DNA of 64,000 nucleotides from Diphasiastrum complanatum (taxonomy: Eukaryota; Streptophyta; Lycopodiopsida; Lycopodiales; Lycopodiaceae): assembly GCA_029204225.1 (NCBI GenBank), contig CM055098.1, forward strand, positions 56,122,537 through 56,186,536, in the 5' to 3' direction. This document shows positions 20,261 through 32,550 of the stretch, piece after piece. Position 1 is the first letter of the stretch. Every line of letters begins with the position of its first letter. The position numbers were made by a program, and so were the translations under genes. The notes beneath the pieces are model-generated. The model saw only the letters and a program-made list of their open reading frames with translations, was not told the DNA's origin and searched no databases.

Positions 20261-21540
20261 ATAGCATTCGTTCCAAAAAATTATCTATGAGAAACAATTA
20301 TAAGAGAATACATTGAACGAATTGTAGCTATGTCTCACTATATACGTACAAATAATAGTCTATAATCCATGCGCTTTCTCTCTTCACTTTTATGACTTTT
20401 GCTACTACTGCTTTGTAGGTTCTAGCTTCTATGACTGTGGGCAGCGGTCAGTTTCCTAGTTGGCTAGCTTTGTTTGTTTGTTGCGTCCCCTTTTGTGGCT
20501 TGCGTTGTGTGGATTGCACCTTCTCTTGAGATGGTGTTGCTTTGGTGCTTTTCAAGCTTACGGTTGCTATTTTTTTGGTGTTTCTTAGAGTGCCCTGCTA
20601 CATTCGTCGTCAGTGTGAATCTGGTTCATTTTTTGTGTGCCTGTGGTGCTGTGACTCATTGTGGTGCTCCTAGAAGGTGCTTTGCTTGTGTTACTGGCTT
20701 GTTCACTTCGATGACATCAAATAAGGTGGCTTCCCTTTTGTTGCTCTAATGTTGGTGATTTTGGCCTTTGTTCTAGACCTTTTGAGTGGGTTCTATGTGT
20801 ACTTATGATGCTAGGTTTCCTGTTACTAGTTTGGATTCCCGTTGTTTACTCTAGTATGGGTTTTAGATTATGTTTCTGACTTTGTTGGTGTGTTGTTGTC
20901 TTTCATTTGCGTATGTTGCACTGACTTGGTTTGCCTAGGTGGTGATGGCTTTTGTGCTCGTGCCTTGTTCTTTGCTGGTCTTACTTTCTTGAGTTGGTGC
21001 TTTTGGTCTGTCTTACTGTTGGTTTCTTTTCATTTTCTGTGCCATTGCTTCTTGCCTTTACTTTCTTTTTGTGTTTTTTTTTTTCATGTTTCTTGCCTCC
21101 TGCTCTTTGTTGCCTACTAGGTTTTCTCTCTTCTCCTGTCCTCTTTTAACATGATGACATTTTTTTGGGACTTTGATCTAAAAAAAAGTATCTTTTTTGG
21201 TGTTTTCTAATGGTCCTTGTTTTAGGCCAAAATCATGGATTTTTTGAATAAATCTCTAAATTTTATTTGAAAAAAACAAAAAAATGCATATTTTGAATAA
21301 AGAACTACAAGTTTTTGTGTTGCAAACTTCATAAAATCATCATAATTTGAAATAATAATTCAAGAGAACAAATGAGTTTTGAAACTCGAAATTTCATTGA
21401 AATACAAAACAAAAAAACCTTGTAAATAAGCTTATTATTGTTGATGACAAGTAGAGGATGATGGTTTTTTCAATTATCCAAGTCGTTCTTTCAATAGAGA
21501 TCTAGTTGACTTTCATAGATGATTGGTCATTGTTAACTCA
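20261..21540. other. T/G-rich non-coding stretch
   Basis: Between about 20460 and 21150 the plus strand is strongly T- and G-rich. This opens long Leu/Phe/Cys-rich frames (20474-20749, 20842-21120), which I regard as composition artefacts: no motifs, no conserved start and overlapping frames equally open. 21160-21540 is A/T-rich with nothing visible. Confidence 0.5.
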
Positions 21541-21543
21541 AAA

Positions 21544-24358
21544 TTAAATGCCAAAACATCTACATCTTGGAAATTCAAATCGTCGACTCTTGTTTGATGT
21601 TTTTGGCAATCTCTTTCTCTTGTCCTTTGGATCTACTTGCAACATTTCGAGTTCGTACCTTCCCAAAAAAGCATTCGTTGAAGTGGTGCGCAACCAATGG
21701 ACACATAGTACTTTTATCTGATTGCTATTTTGAATGAAACCCCAAAATGGATGTCCATTGTTTTCTGAAGATAGAAGTGCAACAAGGCTTTGAATTTGGA
21801 TTTCATTCAAATCACCACGCCATTTCATTTTTGCGGCTTTTACACTTACATAAATTTCACGGTCCTCACCTTGCACAAGCTGCAAGAAATCATTATCTCG
21901 AGGAAGATTTGAAGGTTCGACAATTGTAGTTGAAATTCCCAAATTATGAGGCCAATGAAATTCTTCAGTTGTTGATACATGTTCGAGATTGAGCAAACTG
22001 ATTTTTTGTTCCTCAAAAAAGTCCATCCACCAATGCTGATCAAACTCATCAAAAAATTTATAAGCTACTTGAATACTTGATTCCAAAAAATTTAATGAGG
22101 CAAGTGGATCAATCTCACAATGTTTTCTTTGAGCGTTTTGTTCTTCTAGCATGTACTTCAAGGGAGACAACACAACAAACTTGATTTGAGTCAATGGAAG
22201 GTTAAGCAAAAATCGAACTCCTTCAAGAGGCAACCATGAAACTGAATTTGAAAATAGTTTTTCCATAATAATATAATGCTTGATTCATTACATTTGAGTT
22301 TAAATCGATGCTGGAAGCTAATATCATTAACATTAGCTACGCATTGCTCTATCTCATTAGACGCCTTAATATAATCACGAAAATCATATGTGTGTCTAAT
22401 TAATGACACGTTTGGCTTTGACACATACGAATCCTCGACAATGCTTTGAAGCATTGGTAAAGAAAATGCCTTCTTGCATGGCAACCTCTTAAAAAAGCAA
22501 CTAAACATTTGATCAATTTGATCATGGGTATGCCCTACCAACAAAAATCCTATTTTTCCTTTTTTGAAAAAAAATTCTCTACTAGCATGGACAAGTATGC
22601 CAAAGCAGTTTGGTTTTTATTCTCCCTAGCAGTGTTGTCAAGTTGCAAATAAAGTATTTTTGGAAGATTTTCACCAAATTCGCAAATTATCTTATGTACA
22701 ATGGTGATCGTCAAATATGGATTGTTTCAAACGTTGGGATATTAAAAAAAGACATTGGACTCCAAAGTGCCATTAAACACAAGTGCTCCAAAAAAATGAA
22801 CTTGAATAAATCTGCCTTGTTTAAATTTTTGGGCACTCTGACAAAATGAGATAGCATTGTTTTCTTCTTATCCATGCAGTCAATAACAAGGCCCAAATCC
22901 TTTTGTGGACATTCCAAACATATCTTTCGATGCTTGGCCAACTTTTGTCTTTCAACTGTTTGTTGATCTCTGTGCACTTGAAGGGCTTTTGCAGCATCCA
23001 CTAAAAATACAATGAACATATTTAATAGAATAAAGATACCATAATGATATTAAAATAGATTGCAACTTAAATTTATTTCAAAACATAAAGTATTAAAATC
23101 AATGACAAATCTGATTAATACTTACCTTTCTCATCATTGGTTTTTGCAAGTTGTTTTGCAAAACTTTAATAACTCGCAAGTGGAGCATACTGTCATTAGT
23201 GATTTTTTCGAAATCTTTATCAATCGAAAATTTCTTTTTCAAATTCTAAGAAAATATGAGTAACTCAAATAGGAAACATTTTTTGTTTTGGCAAATTCTT
23301 TGTACATCAATAATATCTCTAATTTTGTAAAATTATCCGACAAGTGAAAATAAGAAATTAGGCAATTTCTCTCCATGCACATCTATGAAATGCTTTAGCC
23401 AGGTAGTTGCATTCAAAGCATCTGGAGAAACAGTTTGACCCTATAAGGATTCCCGTAATATTGGATATGTTTGAAGTCATGCATGCATTCGTTGAAGCCG
23501 TGAGTTTCTGATTGCATGAACTGCTTTGTAAGCTTTGCGACAAACGTCCAAAGCATTTAAAAAATACGAATAGGAGTTTTTGTCTGGCCTCACTATTGCA
23601 CATAAATAGTAATTCCCTTCATTCTTACTTCGTAAGAAAAAGTTTGATCTTAATTCTTCAATTTCTTTGATATTGAGTTTCTATAAGCAACAGGATGAGC
23701 AACAAATAATATTCCATAACTTACGAATTTCAAATTTTGTAATCAACTGTTTTTGACGATTCGTTAAAATAGGTGAAGATCTCAAGTCTCTCTTGTATTT
23801 TTTTTTTGTTTGGAGTTTGATCTGTAAATTGAACCTGTGACACTTGTAGGTGCTTGAACTAGTTGAGAAGGTGTTGGAATTTCTTGACTCCGAATTTTGG
23901 CTCCAAACTCAAGATGTTTTGGACCCTCAAAATGCTCTAAAGTTTTAGTAAATATAGCCCGTTTAGATTTAACACGACGAACATCACTTTGAGAAGGTCT
24001 CCTATGAACATGTGAAAAGCTGGAACGTCGAGGATCAACAGACTTACATGGATCTATTGATTTACTAGAATCAGTAACCGAGTGAATTGAAGCTTTTGAT
24101 CATCACTCAATGATTCAGTTCAAAAGAACAATGTTCTAATTGTGTAGAGCCTGTATCTGAAGTGGAGGATGAGGTCGAAACATTTGACACAAGTTGAGTT
24201 ACATGTGTCATTTCTTGAAAAGTAGTTACATGAGGAATTTCAGAAAATGAACGGGTAAATGATGATGATGCCACATCATTTACAAAAATATATTGAGAAG
24301 GCTTTATAAAAAAAGCTATCATTGGGAATTTTAGATGAAGATGATGCACTTGTTGCAA
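21544..24358 (-). pseudogene. DUF7869-type protein, copy 1, broken
   Basis: Minus-strand pieces follow the order typical of this family. A CRKAYKAVHAIRNSRLQR segment lies at about 23560-23480, VIDCMDKKKT near 22880, QLDNTARENKN at about 22645-22609, LLVGHTHDQIDQMF at about 22540-22500, and a C-terminal domain runs to 21544 with LSPLKYMLEEQ and EIQSLVALL. The DCMD, DNTxxEN and HTHDQID blocks carry acidic residues spaced like a DDE/RNase H-fold nuclease; that reading is mine, and the family's function is, to my knowledge, unassigned. Frame changes at about 22266 and 22600, plus non-coding gaps, mean introns, decay or both. The N-terminus beyond 23600 is uncertain; 24107-24358 is Ser/Thr-rich. 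Confidence 0.7.
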
Positions 24359-25089
24359 CGTATTGAGTTACAACTACTAGAATGGAGGGGGTAGAACTTG
24401 TTTACATCATAACCTTAAAAAAAAAATTAACTAAGACTTACACCAAGCATAGACTCAAAAAAAACAGTTGACACATAAAAGTAAATGTGCTTTACAAACT
24501 TAACATTATCCTATGCTGGTCATAGAACAAATAAAAAGCTATGCGAATCTCAATAGACTTGAACAAGGAAAATAGCTAAATGCAAATAAGCAACAAGCCT
24601 AGAAAGAAAACGGTTAAATGGAATCGCAAACGAGCATGTCTTAAATACTATATGGGCACATCCTTAGAGTTAGGGTCAACCTAGTATTAGGTCTAGATTA
24701 GGTTTAGGGTTCAGCTCCTGTTGGTTGAACCGCGCAAGCATGGTCACGACATAGGCCCCCGAGGTTGGTGTGAGGAGGGTTGAGTCGCGATAACTCGGTT
24801 CTGGCGCAAACTCCAGGTTGACGTGAGGCCTGAGGCCTGAGGACTAAGGTGGGAGTCCTAGAAAAAAAATGCGCAAACTCTAGGTTGGCGTGAGGTGTGA
24901 GGCGGGAGTCCCAGAAAAAAATTATTAAGGACCCTAGTCAGGGCATAACTCATCTCATTTGCGAATTCAGAAGCACACATGCTGCCAGAGCTCTCACTGC
25001 GACAAAATCACGGATTTCTATAGTTATTTGTATATGTTCCCGTGCACACATTCTTCACGGTAAGATTCCTGTCATTTCTGAACTCCTTT
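24359..25089. repeat. Intergenic stretch with a direct duplication
   Basis: A segment GCGCAAACTC(C/T)AGGTTG(A/G)CGTGAGG leading to GGGAGTCC(T/C)AGAAAAAAA occurs at about 24804-24869 and again at 24869-24920. The rest has no supported coding frame. The frame at 24897-25169 lacks recognisable motifs. Confidence 0.45.
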
Positions 25090-25452
25090 CTATGCTTAGC
25101 ATGGGTAACAAGGTATTGCAACTACTGAATATTCATTTTTTTAATAGAGTTTCACTTCTTATAACCTAGGTGACCTATGCTTAGCATAGGTGGCCGCCTA
25201 AGTGTCCTACTATCACCTATGCTCAATATAGGATGTGTTCGGGTACTGAGCGCTCACCTATGCTTAGCATAGCATGTCCTCATGATGTTTTGGTTCTTAC
25301 TTCTTATTTGACCTATGATGAGCATAGGTCGCCTCTCCGGTACTCTTCTCACTTGTGCTCAGCATAGGTGGTCTCTCGGATCCTCTTCGACCACCTATGC
25401 TTAGCATAGGATGTCTCCTCGTCCTGAGGGCTCACCTATGTTGAGCATAGGT
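25090..25452. repeat. Palindrome array, about 41-base period
   Basis: Seven copies of the 19-base palindrome ACCTATGCTTAGCATAGGT or close variants start at 25173, 25215, 25256, 25311, 25351, 25393 and 25434. Spacings are 42, 41, 55, 40, 42 and 41 bases. A weaker copy lies at 25090, and isolated copies at 26142 (CTATGCTTAGCATAG) and near 26224. Spacer sequences are not conserved as a unit, so the palindrome and its spacing are the constant parts. It could form a row of hairpins or bind a dimeric protein. It lies between the DUF7869 copy 1 (minus) and plus-strand exons. Confidence 0.85.
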
Positions 25453-25776
25453 GAGAGTCAGAACTCGTATTCCTCCCTTGTTGCAAGCCTCATCTTTTCA
25501 AAAGTGAAAATTATGAGACATTTTTGCAAGAATATGTGCTTCTCCTTAGTCTCAAATACTTGTAAATCATGTGAATTTATTATTAAATTTTATAGAAATT
25601 GCCTACTTAATTAGTAATTTTTAGAGATTTTAGTCAAAAACTGCTTATCTTTTTTAAGTTTTTAGTATTTTTAATAAGGTCATGTTTGAAATTTTACTAA
25701 AGAACCTTCCTCTTTGCAGATTGTCTCCTCTTTGTGCTAATCTTCAAAATGTCGAGGATTTTTTTCAAAATCTCAG

Positions 25777-26592
25777 GCAAACCTCAAGATACCGTCGAAA
25801 GACAAGAAAAAATTCATGTACTACTTCACCAGAGGAGTTAACAACACAAAGCTCTCTGAGCTTTTCATTCATTTAGCAAAGAAGCCTGGCAGGGGGGATT
25901 CACAGTTTCATATTCAAGGCAAATTGCTTGTTGATCAACCAGATGAGGACGAGGAAGAAGGTTTTGTGAACGTCCTGATTAAAGAGACGGATAAGTCTCG
26001 TTCTATTTTCATTCTGAACGAGACTATGATTAAGATTCGACTCTGCCAAGATGATGCCATCAAAACTTACTTTGATAAAGCTCTTGTGACTTTGGTATGT
26101 AATCATAAAATATGTTTTCAATAATGTTTATTAACAAGTGTTCTATGCTTAGCATAGTGTTTAACTAATTATAAAATTCTTAGCACCAAGCAAGTAAAAG
26201 ATCTCTTATCAAAATTGAGTAGTCATATGCTGTGAGCATAGATAATATAAACTTCTTTGCTCATAATGTGGTAAACCTATATTTTGTTTGTGTTCAAAGC
26301 ATGAAGCAATGCTTAAAACTAGTGCTAGCTGTTATTGCGGAGGAGAAAGTTCCGGCATATTCATTACAGGGTCTAAATCTGTATCTATGAGACCTCACAA
26401 GCCTGCTTTTACCACTGCTCAGGTCACAAATCCCACCACTAAAAATGTTGAGGCCATTGTATCTGCCCCTCACCAAGAAAAAAAAGATCAGACAATATTT
26501 CTAAATCCTCATTTATCAGACCTAAGTCCCACCCAAAGACCATGGCTACACATCGCCGCCACCTACAAGACAACTCTGAGATTGCTAAATTA
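25777..26592 (+). CDS. Hypothetical two-exon gene, unrecognised
   Basis: An open segment after a possible acceptor TCTCAG (ending 25776) encodes KFMYYFTRGVNNTKLSELF, then an acidic patch and KTYFDKALVTL, ending at 26094 exactly before a consensus donor GTATGT. A good acceptor (TGTTCAAAG, ending 26299) reopens the same phase. It encodes HEAMLKTSASCYCGGESSG and a Pro/Thr-rich tail, with TAA at 26590-26592. The phase-zero match supports a real intron of 205 bases (26095-26299). The true start is unclear: a pyrimidine-rich acceptor at 25719 and an ATG at 25749 exist, but in another frame. I do not recognise the protein. Confidence 0.45.
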
Positions 26593-26799
26593 AGAGAGGA
26601 AAATTCATAAAACAAAAAAAATTAGAGAAACAACTTTAATTTTGGATATAGACCAATGTGATAGGCCGTCTGTTGACCCAATAACTGGAGATAGGCCAAT
26701 GGAAGTAAGAGAACCTAATGAGACACATGTACATAATCTGAAAATAAAATAACAATACCATCTACTTTTGTTGAAAGTTTATGAATTTAGTGGTTCTTT

Positions 26800-27120
26800 T
26801 GCTAAGGGTGTGCTTGGTTTTAATGAGGGCTTTCTTTACTGAATATGTAACAAGGTTTGAGATGAGCATTCAATTACAAGAAGGTGCACTCGTTTATGTC
26901 CTTGGGCTCTTTTTATTGCCCATATGAGACTTAACCCCTAACATTTGATTTGGGGATTTATTATTCTTGCTCTTTGGAGACTTAACCCCTATCATTTAAT
27001 ATGGGGATTTATTATTCTTGCCTTTTGGTTTTAGGCTTTATCATTGGCCACTAGGGAAGAAGACATGTTTAGTTATTTTGAGACTTGTGCAGTATTTTGA
27101 GACTTGATTGAGTGATATGA
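26800..27120 (+). repeat. Dispersed repeat, copy 1 (inverted relative to 60.1 kb)
   Basis: The text around AACAAGGTTTGAGATGAGCATTC, GACTTAACCCCTA, TTTGGGGATTTATTATTC and TTTAGGCTTTATCATTGGCC reappears as its reverse complement at about 60140-60370. The two GACTTAACCCCTA...TTATTCTTGC units (26929-26970 and 26979-27020) are a local duplication. The end ACATGTTTAGTTATTTTGAGACTTG is shared, inverted, with 42220-42275. The terminus of a mobile element is likely. Confidence 0.6.
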
Positions 27121-27610
27121 GAGCATGAACTTCGTCCGTCAATGTTATGTATCTTAGTTTATCATGCTTTGTTAGAATTAAATTTCTTCTTATTTGTGAA
27201 TCTTAGATTATGTTGCCTTGATAGTGTTCTTGATGCTATTATTCATTTATTGGATTGATTATAAGTTATAACCATTATGTTGCTTTAGGCTATTCTTATT
27301 TTCTGTAAGTCTCTTTGACTACAGTTTTTTGATGGTCGTTTATCTTTTTTTTTTGATTTTTATTCTAAGACTTGTGCAATCTTTTGAGGGATTGACTTGA
27401 TTGAGTGGTAAGAGAGTATGAGTGTTGTTAATGGACAATAGAACTTTGGATTTGTGAATCTTACTTCATGATATGTAACTTATTATTCATTCATTAGATG
27501 ATTATAGGATTAAACAGAATCTTCTTCTTCTCTAAATTTGATCTTCATTTTTATGCATTACAATTATTAACAACCTAAGTTAAACAAATAATAATATATT
27601 ACACATTATC
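27121..27610. other. A/T-rich non-coding stretch
   Basis: Contains a half-site TTCGTCCGTCAA at 27131-27142 matching one arm of the 31.8-36.7 kb palindromes, and a degenerate second copy of the GACTTG...GATTGAGTG phrase near 27370-27415. No coding frame is supported. Confidence 0.4.
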
Positions 27611-27619
27611 TATTAAAAT

Positions 27620-27840
27620 AATAGTGTTCCTGGGCTGCTCACATTGTCCGGGCCTGGGACCTCTTTTTTTTAAAATTTTCCTTCATGTTTTTTTTTCGGA
27701 CAGCGGTCACGCTGCCCCACGGGCAGCCCTAACCCTGTTTTGAAAAAAAAAAATTCTCATTTTTCAAATTTTTAACCCTCCCCTTTGCCTATCCGCCCAG
27801 AATCCTGCCCTGCCCGCCTGCAAACTTGTGGGCTCACATC
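27620..27840. repeat. Small GC-rich segment with inverted GGGCTGC/GCAGCCC
   Basis: GGGCTGC at about 27634 and GCAGCCC at about 27723 form an inverted pair enclosing a GC-rich segment (GTCCGGGCCTGGGAC, GGTCACGCTGCCCCACGGG). A further C-rich piece (CCGCCCAGAATCCTGCCCTG) follows. It stands out from the surrounding A/T-rich DNA and could be a small foldback insertion. No coding content. Confidence 0.35.
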
Positions 27841-28313
27841 GCTAGTTATAATATATAATAACATATTAAATATTAATATGACATATAAAATTGTAATAAT
27901 TAATAATATAATAACTAACTATTTTTTTCCAAAGGAATAACTAACTGAAATTTCAAATTTAAATTAACTAATAATTGCATTTTTGTGAATCCAATTATTG
28001 AAGCTACATGAAGAAAACACATTGTTGAAAATACATTACAATGCTATTATTTATCAATCAAGTAGTACATTCCATATAAATTTTGAGAAATTATTCATCA
28101 TTGTCTATGTCACCCACTAATGCCAAGTCTGCTTGTGCACTTTCGATTACTTTGGAAGGAATTTTCATAGTCTTGAACAAATTTGGATGTCAACGTGGCC
28201 TCCAACTCCATACTATCACTGATATTGGCTCCTAACGTTGTGGATCATAATAATTGCTTCTCCATTGCTTTGTCCAACAATCCTTGTACCTTTCTACAAT
28301 AGAAATATTACCT
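27841..28313. other. A/T-rich stretch at the 3' side of DUF7869 copy 2
   Basis: Simple AT-rich sequence to about 28000, then possibly the decayed end of the following minus-strand gene. No element edge is visible. Confidence 0.35.
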
Positions 28314-31254
28314 CTAGCTATTGGAGCCCAATATTGGACTAATACTTGGTGAATCTTTGTCTTGATCAACATCAGAAAGTGTATCACCTAACCAAATTGG
28401 ATAGACGTTCTCATTCGGTCGCACTAGCACAAATTGGTCTTTTTGTACATCCATGTGAGGCTTGAAAAAAACTTTTGGCTTTCCTTTGGCTGGTTTGCAG
28501 TAGTGTTCATCATCATCATCTTCTGCTTCCACACCATGTCATTCTTCCATATCATCATGCATCCAATTAGTTTTTGGCCAAAAACCATCCACCAATTGTG
28601 TGTTGTTGGTGACACTGACATTTTCAAGCACATTTGTAATGTCATCCCAATATTTAGTAATAGGAGAAATGAAATTTTTGAATGATGGGTTGACATTTTT
28701 ACTCTCTATAGACCTTCTCCAAAAACCAAGGTACTTATTTAAAACATCCATGATGGTATTTTGATCTTTGAGAGTCTGCATAAGTGGTACTGCAAGTGGA
28801 TCTCCTTTTGGCAGCATAGGATGACCGTCAAGATCTTGCTTCCATAGTCGTATACCTTCTTGTGGTTTCCATGTCTTCATTGTTGGATTCATCATATATT
28901 GCATGATAGGAATGCCATCTCTAACAAAAAAACGAAACTGTAGAGGTTTCTCGTGGCCAACCAATGCATCTGTCCCATCACATATTTACCCTTCGATAAA
29001 ACTTTTGAAGCTTGGTATCTCTTGCATCAAGTATGGCACCGGAGAAAAGCACGAGCTCTCAATAAAGGCATCCATCAAGTGGCAAAATGAGACCACACAA
29101 TTTGAACGAAGCCTTTTGGAAAGCCTACTGAACATTGCATCAACATCCTCATGTGTGTGGCCAACCATCAAGAATCCAAGATGCACAATCTCAAATATGC
29201 CCCTTGTTGTGAGCAGGGAGAGAAATGCAAAAAAAATATCGATTTTTATTTTCAGAACCACAGTTGTTTGCAAGAACAAGACTCTTGGTTATACCATTTT
29301 GTGCTTGATTAAGGCATTGCACATTCATCGTTGCATTATCAACTTGTAGTGGAGAAGTTCCTAGAACTTCAAGTAGAGAAGAACCCTCTACATGTGTTAT
29401 TCCATTACTATTTTCAACTGAAGAAAATTCTTCTACACTCATGTGTACACTAGCATTTCCAATATCTTTGTTTTTGTTCTTTTGCAACTTTTGATGAATA
29501 TTGTATGCATCCCTTGATAGTAGGCTACCAAAAATGGCTTGTTGTGGCACCTCTTTGAAATTGACATCTCCTTTAACAACCTCATTTGGAAGCTCCAAAT
29601 GTCTCAAACATCTTGCAAGTGACCCCACTATGAAATTTGGATCAGAAGGCCAATATCCCATTGCAAAATGACCATATCCACTCTTTTTATGTCCATGGAC
29701 TAACATCCCTGTCAAGGAAATTGGAAGTTGCATGACACGACTCAGGCTTTTAGGATGGGGCTCTAGACGAGGTATGCATGTCTTTACTTGATCCATTTTA
29801 TCATGAATAATGCACACATATTTGCTAGGATCACAACAAGCTTTTTGCTTCCAAGAATAGTACAAATTACGACATGTCATTTGTGCAAGCATGTGTTTTC
29901 TCTTTTCCATGAACAAATTTGCACGATCTTGTACCACTTTGGTTGATGCCAACTTCATTTGTATTGAAGTACAAATGTCACATTTTGAAAATGAGCTAGA
30001 TTTGCAAAGTGACACTTGCTTAAAGACAGTTCTCCAGAGTCTACTAAGTGTAGAGTGTGAAATGCTTTTGTATCCTAATCTTGACAATGTGATGTTGACT
30101 TCACGCAAAATATCTTGTTGCTTGTAAACTCCTACCAAAACGAGTTGATTGTCCCTATCGCCCTCAAATGTTGTTATACTCCTATGAGGCATAATCTCTG
30201 CACTGTTATCCACATAGTCTTGGATAATTGCTTTGGCCATATCCACGTGGGTGTTCCCATGCTCGTCGTATTATTCCTTTGTTTCTATGTGTTGCTTTCC
30301 TAGTTCCTTGCTCATAGGAAGCTTTGTAACTGTGAAATGAAGCCTTTGATATTCCACGTATTGTGTACCATGCTTTTCCACATATAGTTCCCCCACAAAA
30401 TAACATAGTTATACCTCTTTGTTTTCCTTCCTTGTTCTGTGAGGCTTGAAGCATATCATATACATATGTAACCCTGTCAGACGAGTTTTGTCCCCAATAT
30501 TGTTGTCGAGCATCTTCAATCTTTTTCCTCTCCACATGTTGGCAACAATTCTTATCACAACAATCAACAACTGAAACTACACAAATGCTTTCAGACATCA
30601 AGAGATGTGGAATCTTTGACGGCTTTGAGTTACTCTCATTTTTTTATGTCTTTCTATTGACCATTCTATACTTTCGTTTCCTTGCAACTTGTGTAGATTT
30701 TGCAATATCAATTTGCATAGTTGATAACATATCTTGTTCGTGTAAGTCAAAAATGATGTCATCCTCCTGTTGATGGTCAATAAGCTTACTGCCATCCTCC
30801 AGTGTCACTTGTGTGATTGGCCATTTTATAAGTTGAATATGAATATTTTCCACTTCATTAACTTCATTATCAATTTGATATATCAGGTTTCCATAAATTT
30901 TAGAGATAGTAATACCAACATGATCATTTCCGAGCTCCTGTCCCACAAGACAAAAGATCCAATTGTCTGCTCTAACAATGAAGCATCTGTAGTTGGGTAA
31001 GGAAGCATGGCATCCTTGACTATTGCCTTTTCGATAACTACAAAAACCCTACTCTGCTCAAGGGTTATAAAGTTACAAACTTCAGTAGGGTCATTAGAGT
31101 GGATAGATCCCTCTCCAACACACTTTACACCAATACTCAAGGTCACAATATCTCCTTTTTGTAGCCCCATTATTTCTATAATGAAGACAATACACAGTTT
31201 TAGAACAAGACAACAAAAAAACATCTTCAAAAAAAAATTAGACAAAAAATACAT
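28314..31254 (-). pseudogene. DUF7869-type protein, copy 2, broken
   Basis: In minus-strand order, 31180-30890 has KAIVKDAMLPYPTTDASLLEQ and GSFVLW, resembling the DUF8039-like region of plant transposon proteins (from memory). 30601-30206 is Cys-rich (DCCDKNCCQH) with TICGKAWYTIRGISKASF and NKGIIRRAWEHPRG. A 351-codon frame (30246-29191) has a CDIC pair, IIHDKMDQVKT (29804-29790) and SLTGMLVHGHKKSGYGHF; it ends near ANNCGSENKNR. In a shifted frame, LMVGHTHEDVDAMFSRL (29168-29118) follows, then 28964-28539 and 28532-28314 with FVLVRPNENVYPIWLGDTL. The motif order matches copy 1. The expected DNC reads NNC, and several frameshifts make it inactive or dependent on introns I cannot place. Confidence 0.75.
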
Positions 31255-31770
31255 AAGAAATATTGAAATTGGTTATTAGAAGGTCTAGAAGAGAAAACAA
31301 GAAATCTAAGTTTGATCCTTTGAACTCCAATATAATTGAATTCAAACCATAGCCTATTTCATGGGCTTTGCCTATGGAAAAGTGGGATGAATTTCAAAAG
31401 ACTACCCATTTTCATAAACTATCAATTGACAAAATGAAGTGGAGATGAATAGAATGTTGAAATAGAATATTAATATTGCATCTCTTATAGACAAGTTCAT
31501 GAAGGTAGACGAAAGCAAAGAACATAACTCCACTTGGTATGCAAGTGTTTTGCAAAGTTTTAGCAAACTATTTATGTCTATTTCACTCACTCTTGATGAA
31601 GCAAAGATAAATAGCATGGACAAGGATATAAATAGATTAAATCCTCAACTTTGGCCTACCATACACGACATAAATCCCAACAAAGGGAGTCTTAAGATAA
31701 TAGAATATAAGAAATAATTTTGGAATTAAGAAGAGTGAACAGGATTGAGGTAAAAAAAATCAAAACTATG
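31255..31770. other. A/T-rich spacer
   Basis: No supported gene. The frame at 31499-31717 has no recognisable motif; a decayed exon cannot be excluded. Confidence 0.35.
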
Positions 31771-32550
31771 CTCCCAAGAGGTCACCCACTAGTAGGCTAG
31801 TTCTCTCCACTTCATTCATTCAATCTTGACGGACGTAGTCCGTCAACATGGAGAGAAGAAAGGACAAGGAATCATCAACATAGGTCTAGCTGCTAGTTGT
31901 CAACTTGCTCACCAACGTGCCATATTGAACGTATTTGCAGAACATTCATACTTAACTTCAACTTGAAAACCTTATTTTAATTTTACTTTTAAATGACATG
32001 TGTATATGAACGATACATTTTAAAGTATCAATCCCAAAAACCTTATTTTAAATACAATTTTTATGTATTATTATAAGACGGTGAGTGAAAGACAACTTAA
32101 AATTGTACCTTGTATTCAAAAGGTAAATTCTGGAAGTTACATCTAATTAAATTTTTTAATGTTTTATAGAAGTCACATGAAAGTGAAAATCAAAACAAGC
32201 CTTTCAATCCAAATGTGGGAGTGCATGTCAAATTCCAAGCCTTGCGCACAAGGTGTCAAATAACTAAAAAAGAATGCCATGCAAAAAGAAGCTAACAAGA
32301 AAAGGAATAGAAAAAGAAGACATCAAGTGAGACAAGAGCTTAGTAGGGTAGTTACCTGTACTTAATTCATTCTTGACAGACGTTGTCCGTTAACATAGAA
32401 AGAAAGGAGAAAGAATAGAACAAGATAACCTCAAGTGGGGAAGGGCCTTAGTAGGATAGTTATCTCTACTTCATTCAATCTTGACAGACGTTGTCCGTCA
32501 ACATATCGAGAAGAAATGAGAAAGAAGGAGAAGGAATCCTCACACACAAA
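31770..32550. repeat. Three dispersed repeats with a TTGAC...GTCAA hairpin
   Basis: Three related units of about 110 bases carry palindromes at 31826-31846 (arms TTGACGGAC and GTCCGTCAA, loop GTA), 32373-32393 and 32481-32501. All are preceded by a TTCATTC-type phrase and followed by ACAT and a GA-rich tail (AGAGAAGAAAGG). The first has an outer inverted pair, TTCTCTCC and GGAGAGAA. Units 2 and 3 are tandem (108 bases apart). The same hairpin core builds the array at 34.9-36.7 kb but with different flanks. Confidence 0.8.

Noticed and set aside
20474-21149. Long Leu/Phe/Cys-rich plus-strand frames that look like membrane proteins
   Set aside because: They come from a T/G-rich tract; overlapping frames are equally open and no family motif or stable start context is present.
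25090-25452. CRISPR array, because short palindromic repeats are evenly spaced
   Set aside because: This is plant nuclear DNA, the repeat is itself the palindrome with roughly 22-base spacers, and there are no cas genes; phased binding sites or satellite are better readings.
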